Shown piece by piece: positions 45,296 through 54,045 of a stretch of 64,000 bases of DNA (its first letter is position 1; the number at the start of each line of letters is the position of its first letter). Source of the stretch: Prevotella melaninogenica ATCC 25845 (lineage in GTDB: Bacteria > Bacteroidota > Bacteroidia > Bacteroidales > Bacteroidaceae); NCBI RefSeq assembly GCF_000144405.1, contig NC_014371.1:868001-932000 (forward strand), in the 5' to 3' direction. The notes under the pieces were generated by a model. That model saw only the letters and a program-made list of their open reading frames with translations, was not told the DNA's origin and made no database searches. Both the position numbers and the translations under genes were made by a program.

Positions 45296-45643
45296 TCAAA
45301 GCATGCATAGCAGGAAGGCACAGAGAATAGCTAACCAAAATAAAATGCTCAGCAGCGTAATTGTCACTTTTAGAATGACTCTGACGATAAAGCGTAGTAT
45401 CAGAAAACCTGCAATGACAGAGACGGCAGTTACGACTTGCGGCGTTACAATCTTCGAGATAAGCCAAATGGCACCGATAACGACGGAAAGCAAGGTAGTG
45501 AGTTCGATGAAGCTTGTCCAAGAGAAGCGGCGGACTTGCTTGGGAGAAGTCGGCTGCTGCTTGTTCTTATCGGTTTTGTTCGATGCGTCTGCCTTGATGA
45601 AGACTGGTGTGTGGACATCTTCATTCATGATGATTGTATTCAT
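45296..45643 (-). CDS. Small membrane protein of the ICE
   Basis: A 115-residue protein from ATG 45643 (the longer frame starts with GTG at 45691). The first 50 residues are polar. The rest forms two or three membrane helices (LTTLLSVVIGAIWLISKIV, VVTAVSVIAGFLILRFIV, ITLLSILFWLAILCAFLL). No family is recognised. It lies between the DUF1896 gene and the preceding ICE genes. Confidence 0.6.
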   Translation of the reverse strand: MNTIIMNEDVHTPVFIKADASNKTDKNKQQPTSPKQVRRFSWTSFIELTTLLSVVIGAIWLISKIVTPQVVTAVSVIAGFLILRFIVRVILKVTITLLSILFWLAILCAFLLCML

Positions 45644-45781
45644 ATCGGAGCTTTTTATAGTTTCAAGAGCAATAACAAGATACTCTTCCACACAAAGCCA
45701 AGTGTTTGTAAAACTATTGGTGTGTGGAGAAGAGTGGTTATCTTGGCTCTTGAAACTACAAAAGCTCCCGATGGTATTACA

Positions 45782-46249
45782 TCAAGTCATGTTCTCACTA
45801 TCGACAGTTGGCAGACCATTGACCTCAATGAGCAAAACGATTGTCCCTGTCAGTTCGGTGTAGAGTTTCTCATACTCTGGACTTGCACCAAAGTCGTCCG
45901 TCAGCTCATACTTGTCGAAAACACTTTGCACAGCCTTATTCTTCAGAAGCATTGGTGTTAGTCTTTCAGGAAGAGGAGAGGGCAGTTCTTTCTCGAACTC
46001 ATTCTCTAAGACAGAAACAAGGGTGTCGTACTTGGAGAAATGCAGTCCTTGATACAGAACTTCGCTTGCCATCGTCTCCGCCTCTGGGTGAGAAAAGCCT
46101 TGTGCTACTGCATCACAGTAGGCAGTAAGGGCTTCATCGGCTCTTGCCGTTATGAATGGTTTGTCACTCAGCATTTCAGGGAAATGCTCACTAAGATAAG
46201 TCTCTAACTTCAAACGGAAGTAAGAAAGCTCTTTCTTTGTTGTTGTCAT
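45782..46249 (-). CDS. DUF1896 family ICE protein
   Basis: The 155-residue protein has the DUF1896 layout: an N-terminal ELSYFRLKLETYLSEHFPEM segment, AQGFSHPEAETMASEVLYQG in the middle and SVLENEFEKELPSPLPERL after it. This family is a marker of CTnDOT-type elements and is usually encoded next to the integrase, as here (26 bases from the integrase stop). Function unknown. Confidence 0.85.
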   Translation of the reverse strand: MTTTKKELSYFRLKLETYLSEHFPEMLSDKPFITARADEALTAYCDAVAQGFSHPEAETMASEVLYQGLHFSKYDTLVSVLENEFEKELPSPLPERLTPMLLKNKAVQSVFDKYELTDDFGASPEYEKLYTELTGTIVLLIEVNGLPTVDSENMT

Positions 46250-46274
46250 AATTTTCTTGGTTTAGGGTTGTACA

Positions 46275-47507
46275 TTATTTTGAGTTGATGCCCATAGCAA
46301 CTTTGAACTTGTCTAACTTGCCAGCCAACTGTTCCATATCGTGTTCTATTTTCTTATTGGTAATGCGGGCATATATTTGTGTAGTTTTAATATTGGTATG
46401 CCCCAACATCTTCGACACACTTTCCATAGGAACGCCCTTGCTGAGCGACATGGTCGCAAATGTATGCCGGGCAAGGTGAAAGGTCAGGTTCTTCTTGACA
46501 CCGCAAAGGTCGGCTATTTCTTTTAAATATGCGTTGGTTTTCTGATTCGTTAGGATGGGAAATAGTTTGCCGTCCCGATAGGTCTTATGACTGTACTTGG
46601 CAATGATACTCTTGGGAATGTCAAGCAATAAAACATTTGTCTCCACATTTGTTTTCTGTCTCTTGGTCATAATCCACTGCTTATCATCAAGTGTTACGAT
46701 ATTGTCCGGTGTGAGATTGGAAACATCAATATATGCCAGACCTGTGAAACATGAAAAGATGAAAACATCCCTTACTAACTCCAAGCGTTGAATAGCAAGA
46801 TCCTTGTTGGCTATCTTCATAATTTCCTCATCCGTGAGAAAACCACGATTAACTGGCTCCAAGTGAAAACGATGATTGAGGAAGGGGTCGTGAAGAAGAT
46901 AACCACGTTTTTGCGCATAGATGGTTACAGTCTTGAGTGCCTTCATTTTCTTGACTGATGTGTTGTAAGCGCAACCAGCCACGGTACTCAGATATAACTC
47001 AAAGTCTTGTACCACGGATGGTGTGAACTCTGTCAGTCCTACATCCTTTCTTCCATACTTATGAATAAGAAATTCTGAGAAATGTCTTCTTAAAACGCTG
47101 TACTTTTGTAGGCTGTCTTTGCTGATGGTGTGTCCGACGCGTTGCCTGATGTCTTCGTTGAATCTGTCGAATACAGGGAGGAAAGTTATATACTCCCTGT
47201 CTTTTCCCACAAAATAAGATCGGATTTTCTCCAATGACATGGAGGAGTCGTCCTCAAATTTGTGATAGATGTTATTCAGGGTAGCAGAAATAGAGTCCAA
47301 TGCGGCATTGGCGGATAAAGCTTCAGTCGTCCGACCTTTGAGCCGACTTGTGGCATTGTTCCATACAGTCTTGTCCACGAAGATTTTCGTAGATCCGAAA
47401 TTTGCCATCTCTCCGTTAAGGAATACACGGAGCATTACAGGCGACTTTCCTTCTTTGTTCTCATAGTTTGAGCGTAGGTAGAAGGACACCTTGAAATTTG
47501 TTCTCAT
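46275..47507 (-). CDS. int: Tyrosine recombinase (ICE integrase)
   Basis: The 410-residue protein has an SAM-like core-binding domain (residues 105-205) and a catalytic domain with H344-L-A-R347, H370 in KMLGHTN and the nucleophile Y379 in TQIYARI. The first catalytic arginine is not visible: the segment reads FTGLAYIDVSNLT, alanine at the usual position, as in several Bacteroidota integrases such as IntDOT, where serine replaces it. It integrates and, with an excision factor, excises the ICE. It is located 313 bases from the tRNA-Ser 3' end. Confidence 0.93.
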   Translation of the reverse strand: MRTNFKVSFYLRSNYENKEGKSPVMLRVFLNGEMANFGSTKIFVDKTVWNNATSRLKGRTTEALSANAALDSISATLNNIYHKFEDDSSMSLEKIRSYFVGKDREYITFLPVFDRFNEDIRQRVGHTISKDSLQKYSVLRRHFSEFLIHKYGRKDVGLTEFTPSVVQDFELYLSTVAGCAYNTSVKKMKALKTVTIYAQKRGYLLHDPFLNHRFHLEPVNRGFLTDEEIMKIANKDLAIQRLELVRDVFIFSCFTGLAYIDVSNLTPDNIVTLDDKQWIMTKRQKTNVETNVLLLDIPKSIIAKYSHKTYRDGKLFPILTNQKTNAYLKEIADLCGVKKNLTFHLARHTFATMSLSKGVPMESVSKMLGHTNIKTTQIYARITNKKIEHDMEQLAGKLDKFKVAMGINSK

Positions 47508-47524
47508 AATGCATCATTCTTTTG

Positions 47525-47657
47525 TGTAGCACTCGGCTGCAAAGTTAATATATAACATACTGAAACAGAAAGAATTGATGCCTTCAATTTGGTATTCAAA
47601 ATCCCGTCACTGCTACATTTTTTGCTGCTACAATTTTTGTGTAGCAGTTTATGTAGC
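47525..47657. repeat. TGTAGC repeats in the attachment region
   Basis: Five copies of a TGTAGC/GCTACA word: GCTACA at 47612-47617 and 47627-47632, TGTAGC at 47640-47645, 47652-47657 and 47525-47530. The middle four form two opposed pairs (GCTGCTACA against TGTAGCAG). Such clustered short repeats next to an integrase are the usual form of arm-type or excision-factor sites. Confidence 0.55.
47540..47547 (-). promoter_or_regulatory. Promoter -7 box for the integrase
   Basis: Minus strand TAACTTTG, matching TAnnTTTG, 33 bases upstream of the integrase ATG. The -33 region is weak. Confidence 0.5.
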
Positions 47658-47730
47658 AGAATTTGACCGAATGATGATTGTCAAAACATAGGGTTATGCC
47701 GTCAGGCGATAAAGGTATATACAAAGAAAA

Positions 47731-47760
47731 ATCGTTGTAAAACCTTGATTTTACAACGAT
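47731..47760. terminator. 12-bp perfect hairpin near the ICE end
   Basis: ATCGTTGTAAAA pairs with TTTTACAACGAT around CCTTGA. It lies 60 bases from the tRNA-Ser 3' end. It may stop tRNA transcription from entering the element or be part of the attachment site. Confidence 0.5.
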
Positions 47761-47819
47761 TATCTAATTTTTGAAGGCTAAAATGAAGACTCTTGTGAAG
47801 ACCTTTTAAAGCCTATTAG

Positions 47820-47904
47820 CGGAGAGAGAGGGATTCGAACCCCCGGTACCTCTCGGTACGACGGTTTTCAAGACCGTTGTAATCGACCACTCTACCATCT
47901 CTCC
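47820..47904 (-). tRNA. tRNA-Ser (anticodon TGA)
   Basis: The minus strand folds as a class II tRNA with acceptor GGAGAGA/TCTCTCC, anticodon loop CTTGAAA (TGA) within ACGGT/ACCGT, a long variable arm, T arm GGTTCGAATCC and discriminator G. The CCA end is not encoded. Its 3' end faces the integrase, the usual target for ICE insertion. Confidence 0.93.
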
Positions 47905-47950
47905 AGAAGGTTACTTTGTAGTCAACCTGCTTCCTTGTTGAAAGCGAGTG

Positions 47951-47980
47951 CAAAGGTATAGATATTTTTTGAAACTACAA
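47951..47980 (-). promoter_or_regulatory. Promoter of tRNA-Ser
   Basis: Minus strand TTG (47978-47980), 19-base spacer, TACCTTTG (47951-47958). Good match to the Bacteroidota consensus. Confidence 0.65.
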
Positions 47981-48042
47981 AATGTATGGGGAAGGAATTT
48001 GAAATTAAAACACTTTTTAACTAAAAGCAAAATGGCAAGATG

Positions 48043-49263
48043 CTAACTACCTGCAGCACATTGCCCAGCCACAACACCTGTTGTCCATGCAGCTTGAAGA
48101 TTAAAACCACCAGTAATAGCATCAATGTCTAACACCTCACCCGCAAAGAAAAGATTTGGACAAACCTTACTTTCAAGTGTTTTAGAATTAACAGAGTTAA
48201 GACTCACACCACCACACGTCACAAACTCTTCACGAAAGGCACCTTTACCAGCAATGGTGTATTGATCATTGACCAATGTTTCAATCATTCTGTTTAGTGT
48301 TTTACGTCCAATCTCAGCCCATGGTTTCACAGCATCTATGCCAAGTTTACTTAGTATATAGAGCCACAGACGACTCGGCAAACCAAATGGATGTAAGGTA
48401 GCAACCTGCTTACGTGGATTAGCAGTTTGCAACTTCAGAAGATTCTCCTCCACTTCTTGCCGTGTTAGTTCGCCAGTCCAACTGATTGCAAGCGGTGCTT
48501 TATAATCATTTTCAGCAAGCAGACGAGCCGCATAGGAGGAAAGTTTCAAGGCAGCAGGACCACTTACGCCCCAATGTGTCACCAACAATGGACCCTTCGC
48601 ACGTAGTTTTGTTCCAGGAATAGTCGTCACAACAGGATCAACAACCGTTCCCATAAGGTCGCAAAAAGCACGATCTTTTATATTAAAGGTGAAAAGTGAA
48701 GGTACAGGAGCCTCTATTTCATGTCCAAGCTGGGCAAGGTATTGTAAGCCACGTCCATTCGGTGAGCCTCCAGTTGTTATAATAGTACGATGAAACACAC
48801 GATGTGCACCATTCTCAAACTCCAGTTTTAATCTTCCATCTTCCATCTTATGGATATTCACCAAACGGTGTCGACAACATATAGTCACCCCCAACTCATT
48901 AGCCTGCCGCACCAAACAATTAATAATGGCATGAGAATCTTGCGCCTTTGGGAAGACACATTCATCTTCTTGCGTTACCAATGGCACACCATGTTGCTCA
49001 AACCATCTATAAGTATCTTCATGGCTAAACGTCTTCATTAACCGTTTCATGAGTTTATGCCCACGTGGGTAAGCCTGCTTCATGTCCGTAATGGCTGCAA
49101 AACTATTTGTAACATTACAACGTCCACCTCCGGTTATTTCAACCTTAGCCAACACCTTCTGTGCACGTTCAAAGATTGTCACCTTACTTGCAGGGTTTGT
49201 CCTGCGAGCCACGATAGCAGCCATGAACCCTGCTGCTCCTCCGCCAATGATAGCTATATCCAT
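48043..49263 (-). CDS. HI0933/BaiN-type NAD(P)/FAD-dependent oxidoreductase
   Basis: The 406-residue protein has an N-terminal FAD-binding fold (MDIAIIGGGAAGFMAAIVAR) and VEITGGGRCNVTN at residues 51-63, the fingerprint of the HI0933/YhiN family. A C-terminal FAD region (FFAGEVLDIDAITGGFNLQ) follows. The family contains FAD-linked reductases with little-known substrates, and BaiN-like enzymes act on bile acid intermediates in some bacteria. It is the first chromosomal gene after the tRNA-Ser site. Length and motifs are complete. Confidence 0.88.
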   Translation of the reverse strand: MDIAIIGGGAAGFMAAIVARRTNPASKVTIFERAQKVLAKVEITGGGRCNVTNSFAAITDMKQAYPRGHKLMKRLMKTFSHEDTYRWFEQHGVPLVTQEDECVFPKAQDSHAIINCLVRQANELGVTICCRHRLVNIHKMEDGRLKLEFENGAHRVFHRTIITTGGSPNGRGLQYLAQLGHEIEAPVPSLFTFNIKDRAFCDLMGTVVDPVVTTIPGTKLRAKGPLLVTHWGVSGPAALKLSSYAARLLAENDYKAPLAISWTGELTRQEVEENLLKLQTANPRKQVATLHPFGLPSRLWLYILSKLGIDAVKPWAEIGRKTLNRMIETLVNDQYTIAGKGAFREEFVTCGGVSLNSVNSKTLESKVCPNLFFAGEVLDIDAITGGFNLQAAWTTGVVAGQCAAGS

Positions 49264-49356
49264 TCGCTAAAAACTAATACTTAGGTCCTGAGAGATGCCG
49301 ACCTTTGCTATGTGAAACATTTAATGTGTGGTGAATATCATTCTACGAGTATTCCT

Positions 49357-49872
49357 TTAATCTCCGGTTGGCGTACCTGATGAGTGCACCTTCTTTCGTT
49401 TACCACTGAATTCAGAGAAATCAACACGGATAATTTCAACGCGATGAAAACTCATGTGAGCGTATTTGTCGCCAAGCTCTTTGAAGTCAGGTGATAACTT
49501 ATCTATCAATAGATGCAGTGCATGCATCTTCTCCTCCTCAGAAAGATGAATATGTGCCTCACCAAAGAAGATAGCACTCTCGTACTCAGTGGTGAAATTG
49601 CGTGGCAACAAGTTTACTTTACCAATGACACAGAGCGAAACTTTAGGATTCTGCTCAATAGCCACCAACTTACGCCCTTCAGGTGCACAATGGATATAGA
49701 TACTATTCTTGCCGTCCCAAACAAAGTTTACAGGAATACCATATCCCATATCTTCTGAGACCATACTCAAAACTCCGTATTCTCCATCTCGCAAAAGTTC
49801 TATCGCTCTTTCCTCATCCATCAGACGATCTTGTCTGCGTATGCGGTCATTAACATATTTCATATCGTACAT
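49357..49872 (-). CDS. Pyridoxamine 5'-phosphate oxidase-family flavoprotein (Nim-like)
   Basis: The 171-residue protein has a split-barrel FMN fold (GEYGVLSMVSEDMGYGIPVN, SIYIHCAPEGRKLVAIEQNP, YESAIFFGEAHI). This is the Nim/HugZ-like group that includes 5-nitroimidazole reductases of anaerobes; substrate and drug role cannot be told from sequence. ATG 49863 is an alternative start three codons in. A strong promoter 175 bases upstream precedes a terminator-like hairpin in the leader, so expression may be attenuated. Confidence 0.82.
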   Translation of the reverse strand: MYDMKYVNDRIRRQDRLMDEERAIELLRDGEYGVLSMVSEDMGYGIPVNFVWDGKNSIYIHCAPEGRKLVAIEQNPKVSLCVIGKVNLLPRNFTTEYESAIFFGEAHIHLSEEEKMHALHLLIDKLSPDFKELGDKYAHMSFHRVEIIRVDFSEFSGKRKKVHSSGTPTGD

Positions 49873-49964
49873 AATTAATAAAAAAATGATTAGTTGAAAC
49901 TGTGAATTATCTGTTATGAGTTAATCTTACCTATACAGGAATCTTTGTATAAGACTTCCAATAT

Positions 49965-50010
49965 ATACAAAAAAAGACCTTGACTGATTCACATCACCCA
50001 AGGTTTAAAT
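49965..50010 (-). terminator. Attenuator-like hairpin in the leader of the Nim-like gene
   Basis: On the minus strand ACCTTG-GG-TGAT-GTGA-ATCA-GT-CAAGGT forms a two-part stem and is followed by C and seven T residues. It lies between the promoter (50046-50077) and the gene start at 49872. It should end most transcripts at about 75 bases unless overridden. Confidence 0.7.
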
Positions 50011-50045
50011 ACTAAAACTAAATTAACCACTAAAAAAACTTGATG

Positions 50046-50077
50046 CAAAGATACGCGTTTATTTTTAAATAACCAAA
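50046..50077 (-). promoter_or_regulatory. Promoter upstream of the Nim-like gene
   Basis: Minus strand TTTG (50074-50077), 20-base spacer, TATCTTTG (50046-50053): a full consensus match. Predicted transcription start near 50040. Confidence 0.72.
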
Positions 50078-50520
50078 TTTTTGGAGAAATATTTTTTATT
50101 ATTTAAAAACACTATTAACCTTTATTGTTGATTTTTTGAATGGACATAACTATAAAATTAAGATTATTATTATACGGATAATGTGTATCAATCCATTTGA
50201 TATAATAGCCTTTAACATTTTTATTATCGTAATTTATTACGTAAAAAATAAGGTTAAAAAAACTTTAGCGCATAATTTACTTCACACGAGTCAGCATCTT
50301 GCTTATATAACCAACCTCTATCATTTTACAAACTCATAGCAAGATTATCTTGCATGCCTATCATATCCTTACCTTCAACATAGAGATTCTCATAACTTTA
50401 AAACCAACTGTTCAGGCTCTGAAAAATTATTACACAATTCCAAGTAAAAACCTCGGAACAAAGCTAAAAAACAAACACGCAGCTCAAGTTTACAACCATC
50501 AAGAAATCAGCAAGTTACAA
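50078..50520. other. AT-rich spacer with no gene
   Basis: The stretch between the Nim-like promoter and the repeat array is AT-rich. Short open frames in it show no coding character, start context or recognisable product. Nothing else could be assigned. Confidence 0.5.
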
Positions 50521-50524
50521 AAAT

Positions 50525-50640
50525 GTATTTTAAAAGGTGCTTAATTGGACTCCAAAAGGGCGTTAATAAGACCTCAAAAGAGCACCTATTGGAAGCTAAT
50601 TAAGGCTTAATTCGAATGCAATTAAGCCTTAATTAAAAAG
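50525..50640. repeat. Interspersed repeat array, copy 1
   Basis: Units of about 22 bases: AAAAGGTGCTTAATTGGACT, then CAAAAGGGCGTTAATAAGAC, then CAAAAGAGCACCTATTGGAAG. They are followed by a perfect 15-bp hairpin AATTAAGGCTTAATT (50598-50612) with AATTAAGCCTTAATT (50620-50634). The unit order matches copies near 55.7 kb (inverted) and 62.6 kb. Confidence 0.65.
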
Positions 50641-50697
50641 CAACAGAGGAAAAATATTTACATCGAACGGTTCTAAAAGACTTTATAACAGTCCCAA

Positions 50698-51426
50698 TTA
50701 TCTCCCCTCTGTTAATATCTTTCGCGCATGAAGAACACTTTCCTCCGTAGGCGATTCTACATCTTTGAGTGCGTAAGGAATACCTAACTGCTCCCATTTA
50801 TAGACACCTAACGAATGATAAGGCAGAATCTCCACACGCTCAACATTGCTTAAAGTATCTATGAAAGCACGAAGTTTATAGAGAGATTCGTCATCATCAT
50901 TAATACCAGGAATCAAGACATGTCTTATCCATACAGGTTTCCCGATGTCAGAGAGATAGCGAGCACAGTCGAGGATATTCTCGTTTTTCCAACCAGTCAA
51001 TTGCTTATGGGCATCGCTATCAATATGCTTTATGTCCAACAATACTAAATCGGTATATTTCATTAACTCCTCAAAAGCAGAGAAGCTACTCGACTCCCGA
51101 TTGAAAGGTTGGGCTGAAGTATCAAGGCAGGTATTGATTCCTAAAGCCTTAGCTTTACGGAACAGTTCCGTAAGAGGTTGTATCTGCAACAGAGCTTCAC
51201 CCCCACTCACAGTGATTCCACCTTTCGTTCCCCAATAACTCCGATAACGTTGGGCTTGAGACAAGACATCATCAACAGAGCGGAGGTTGCCCCCCGCCCT
51301 GTCCCATGTGTCTGGATTATGACAGTACTGGCATCGCATAGCACAACCCTTAAGGAAGATAACGAAACGAATACCAGGTCCATCAACCGACCCGAACGAC
51401 TCTACAGAGTGTACCCGTAGCATCAT
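50698..51426 (-). CDS. pflA: Pyruvate formate-lyase activating enzyme
   Basis: A radical SAM activase of 242 residues from ATG 51426. C28, C32 and C35 form CAMRCQYC (CX3CX2C), and YCHNPDTW follows as in PflA. GGEALLQ and the later DTSAQPF, LLDIKH regions fit the family. It abstracts a hydrogen from the PflB glycine. The frame is open upstream to 51507; ATG 51486 would overlap pflB by 14 bases and add 20 residues, so the start is not certain. It follows pflB on the same strand. Confidence 0.9.
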   Translation of the reverse strand: MMLRVHSVESFGSVDGPGIRFVIFLKGCAMRCQYCHNPDTWDRAGGNLRSVDDVLSQAQRYRSYWGTKGGITVSGGEALLQIQPLTELFRKAKALGINTCLDTSAQPFNRESSSFSAFEELMKYTDLVLLDIKHIDSDAHKQLTGWKNENILDCARYLSDIGKPVWIRHVLIPGINDDDESLYKLRAFIDTLSNVERVEILPYHSLGVYKWEQLGIPYALKDVESPTEESVLHARKILTEGR

Positions 51427-51472
51427 TTCGGAAGTCAGCGAATCCGATAAATTGTTATGTTGATTATTCACT

Positions 51473-53719
51473 TTACATTGAACCATGCGCACGACGTGCA
51501 ATAACATCCATCTGCTGTTCGCGTGTAAGGTCGATGAACTTCACAGCGTAACCGCTCACACGGATGGTGAAGTTTGCATACTCTTCCTTCTCTGGATGTT
51601 CCATACAGTCAATCAGTTTATCTACACCAAAGACATTCACATTCAAGTGGTGTGCACCACGGTCGAAGTAACCATCCATTACACCCACGAGTGTACTGAT
51701 ACGCTCCTCATCATTGTGACCAAGAGCATCTGGGCTAATTGTCTGTGTATTAGAGATACCATCAAGCGCATACTCGTATGGAAGCTTAGCTGTTGAGTTC
51801 AACGATGCCAACAAACCATTCTGCTCTGCTCCGTAAGATGGGTTTGCACCAGGAGCAAGCGGTGCACCAGCTGGACGACCATCAGGCATATTACCTGTAA
51901 ACTTACCATATACCACGTTTGAAGTGATGGTAAGGATACTTGTTGTAGGCTCTGAATTGCGATAGGTATGGTGCTTGCGAATCATATTCATAAAGGTCTT
52001 CAACAACCATACAGCGATGTCATCAGCACGATCATCGTCGTTACCATAACGTGGGAAGTCGCCCTCAGTCTTGAACTCGATAGGGAAACCAGTCTCATCA
52101 CGTATGATATTAACCTTTGCATACTTGATAGCAGAGATAGAGTCAACCACATGGCTGAAGCCAGCGATACCCGTTGCGAAAGTACGACGTACGTCAGTGT
52201 CAATGAGTGCAAGTTCTGCAGCCTCATAGAAGTACTTATCGTGCATGTAATGGATGAGGTTCAATGTGTTTACATAGACACCAGCCAACCACTCCATCAT
52301 ATCCATGAAGCGAGGCATGAACTCATCATATGTTACGACATCACCCTCTATTGGACGATAAGCAGGTCCACACTGCTCACGTGTCTTGCTGTCAACACCA
52401 CCGCTGATTGCGTAGGTAAGACATTTAGCGAGGTTTGCACGTGCACCAAAGAACTGCATCTCCTTACCCGTCTGTGTTGCAGATACGCAGCAGCAGATTG
52501 AATAGTCATCGCCCCAGATTGGTCGCATCACGTCATCATTCTCATACTGAATAGAACTTGTAGAGATAGAAATCTTCGCAGCATAGTCCTTAAAGTGCTT
52601 TGGAAGACGTGAGCTATAGAGCACAGTGAGGTTAGGTTCTGGTGAAGGACCCATGTTCTCAAGTGTATGGAGGAAACGGAAGTCAGTCTTTGTTACCATT
52701 GAACGGCCATCCATACCCAATCCCGCAACTTCGAGGGTAGCCCAAACAGGGTCACCAGAGAAGAGCTGGTTGTATGAAGGGATACGTGCAAACTTAACCA
52801 TACGGAACTTCATTACCAAGTGGTCGATGAGTTCTTGCGCCTCAGCCTCCGTAAGTGTGCCTTCCTTGAAGTCACGCTGAATGTAGATATCGAGGAAAGT
52901 TGAGATACGACCAACTGACATCGCAGCACCGTTCTGTGTCTTAATAGCTGACAAATAACCAAAGTAAAGCCACTGTACAGCCTCACGTGCGTTGTTTGCT
53001 GGTTCAGAGATATCATAGCCATAGATGGCTGCCATCTCCTTCATCTCCTTCAAAGCCTTCATCTGCATAGAGATTTCCTCACGCAAACGGATAACCTCTT
53101 CAGTCATAGTACCATCACCACAGTTGCGGAGATCCTTTGCTTTTTCGTTGATAAGGAAGTCTACACCATAGAGTGCAACACGACGATAGTCACCCACGAT
53201 ACGACCACGACCATAGGTATCAGGAAGACCTGTGAGGATATGATTGTGTCTAACGAGTTTCATCTCGTCTGTATAAGCATCGAAGACACCCTCGTTATGT
53301 GTCTTACAATACTTCGTGAAAATCTCATGAAGTTTCTCAGATGGCTCATAACCATAGGTTGTACATGCCTGCTCAGCCATCTTGATACCACCATAAGGCA
53401 TAAAGGCACGCTTCAAAGGCTTGTCTGTCTGCAGACCAACAACCTTCTCTAACTCCTTTGTTCCTTCACCAATATAGCCAGGACCATATGCAGTCATACT
53501 GGATACCACCTCGGTCTCCATGTCTAAGACACCACCCTTAGCACGCTCCTGCTTCTGTAGTTCTTTGAGCATACCCCAAAGTTTGTCTGTTGCTTCTGTT
53601 GGCTTCTCAAGGAAGGAAGCATCACCATCATAACTATCATAATTATCTTGGATAAACTGACGCATATTGACTTCATCAAGCCACTTGGTTCCAGTAAATC
53701 CTCTCCATGCTTTTTTCAT
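51473..53719 (-). CDS. pflB: Formate C-acetyltransferase (pyruvate formate-lyase)
   Basis: The 748-residue glycyl radical enzyme converts pyruvate and CoA to acetyl-CoA and formate. The radical glycine is G723 in RVSGYAVKF near the C terminus, and the catalytic cysteines lie in YSICCCVSA near residue 408. Full length (E. coli 760). It has its own consensus promoter at 53806-53835 and is followed by pflA, the usual pair in anaerobic sugar fermentation. Confidence 0.96.
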   Translation of the reverse strand: MKKAWRGFTGTKWLDEVNMRQFIQDNYDSYDGDASFLEKPTEATDKLWGMLKELQKQERAKGGVLDMETEVVSSMTAYGPGYIGEGTKELEKVVGLQTDKPLKRAFMPYGGIKMAEQACTTYGYEPSEKLHEIFTKYCKTHNEGVFDAYTDEMKLVRHNHILTGLPDTYGRGRIVGDYRRVALYGVDFLINEKAKDLRNCGDGTMTEEVIRLREEISMQMKALKEMKEMAAIYGYDISEPANNAREAVQWLYFGYLSAIKTQNGAAMSVGRISTFLDIYIQRDFKEGTLTEAEAQELIDHLVMKFRMVKFARIPSYNQLFSGDPVWATLEVAGLGMDGRSMVTKTDFRFLHTLENMGPSPEPNLTVLYSSRLPKHFKDYAAKISISTSSIQYENDDVMRPIWGDDYSICCCVSATQTGKEMQFFGARANLAKCLTYAISGGVDSKTREQCGPAYRPIEGDVVTYDEFMPRFMDMMEWLAGVYVNTLNLIHYMHDKYFYEAAELALIDTDVRRTFATGIAGFSHVVDSISAIKYAKVNIIRDETGFPIEFKTEGDFPRYGNDDDRADDIAVWLLKTFMNMIRKHHTYRNSEPTTSILTITSNVVYGKFTGNMPDGRPAGAPLAPGANPSYGAEQNGLLASLNSTAKLPYEYALDGISNTQTISPDALGHNDEERISTLVGVMDGYFDRGAHHLNVNVFGVDKLIDCMEHPEKEEYANFTIRVSGYAVKFIDLTREQQMDVIARRAHGSM

Positions 53720-53805
53720 GACTGTTTATTTGTTATTATGTGAAACGAATTAATTAATATGCTTGTTAATTGTTATACTGATTGAGCATTACTAATTACC
53801 GAGGA

Positions 53806-53835
53806 CAAAGATAGACAAAAAAAACGTAATATCAA
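53806..53835 (-). promoter_or_regulatory. Promoter of pflB
   Basis: Minus strand TTG (53833-53835), 19-base spacer, TATCTTTG (53806-53813), full consensus. The 5' leader would be about 80 bases. Confidence 0.72.
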
Positions 53836-53962
53836 GTATTTAGAGATACTTATATTTAAAATATGCATATAAATACCTATAAATAGTGAGAAGAAATCTA
53901 CTCTTGCAAATATTCCAAACTTATAGGTATGAGATTTGATTATTGATAAGGCTAAACAATAA

Positions 53963-54023
53963 AGGTAGAATGGTAAGTATGAAGCCTCAACACCAAGAGG
54001 GAAACGCATACTTACCATTCTAC
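53963..54023. terminator. 18-bp perfect inverted repeat between pflB and the GH109-like gene
   Basis: GGTAGAATGGTAAGTATG (53963-53980) pairs with CATACTTACCATTCTACC (54006-54023) over a 25-base loop. It lies just after the GH109-like stop (54046) on the minus strand. There is no T tract, so it may be a transcript-end structure or a protein site. The rest of the 326-base spacer holds the pflB promoter only. Confidence 0.5.
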
Positions 54024-54045
54024 CCGACAAGAATAGCCACAGCCA

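Noticed and set aside
47600-47660. Short TGTAGC repeats as a CRISPR array
   Set aside because: Repeat word is only 6-9 bases and in both orientations; no spacer structure or cas genes.
50136-50544. Two short plus-strand ORFs in the pflA spacer
   Set aside because: AT-rich, isoleucine/tyrosine-biased translations without start signals; typical spurious frames.
50525-50640. 22-base units in chromosomal spacers as CRISPR
   Set aside because: Units are directly adjacent and degenerate without separate spacers; no cas genes nearby.
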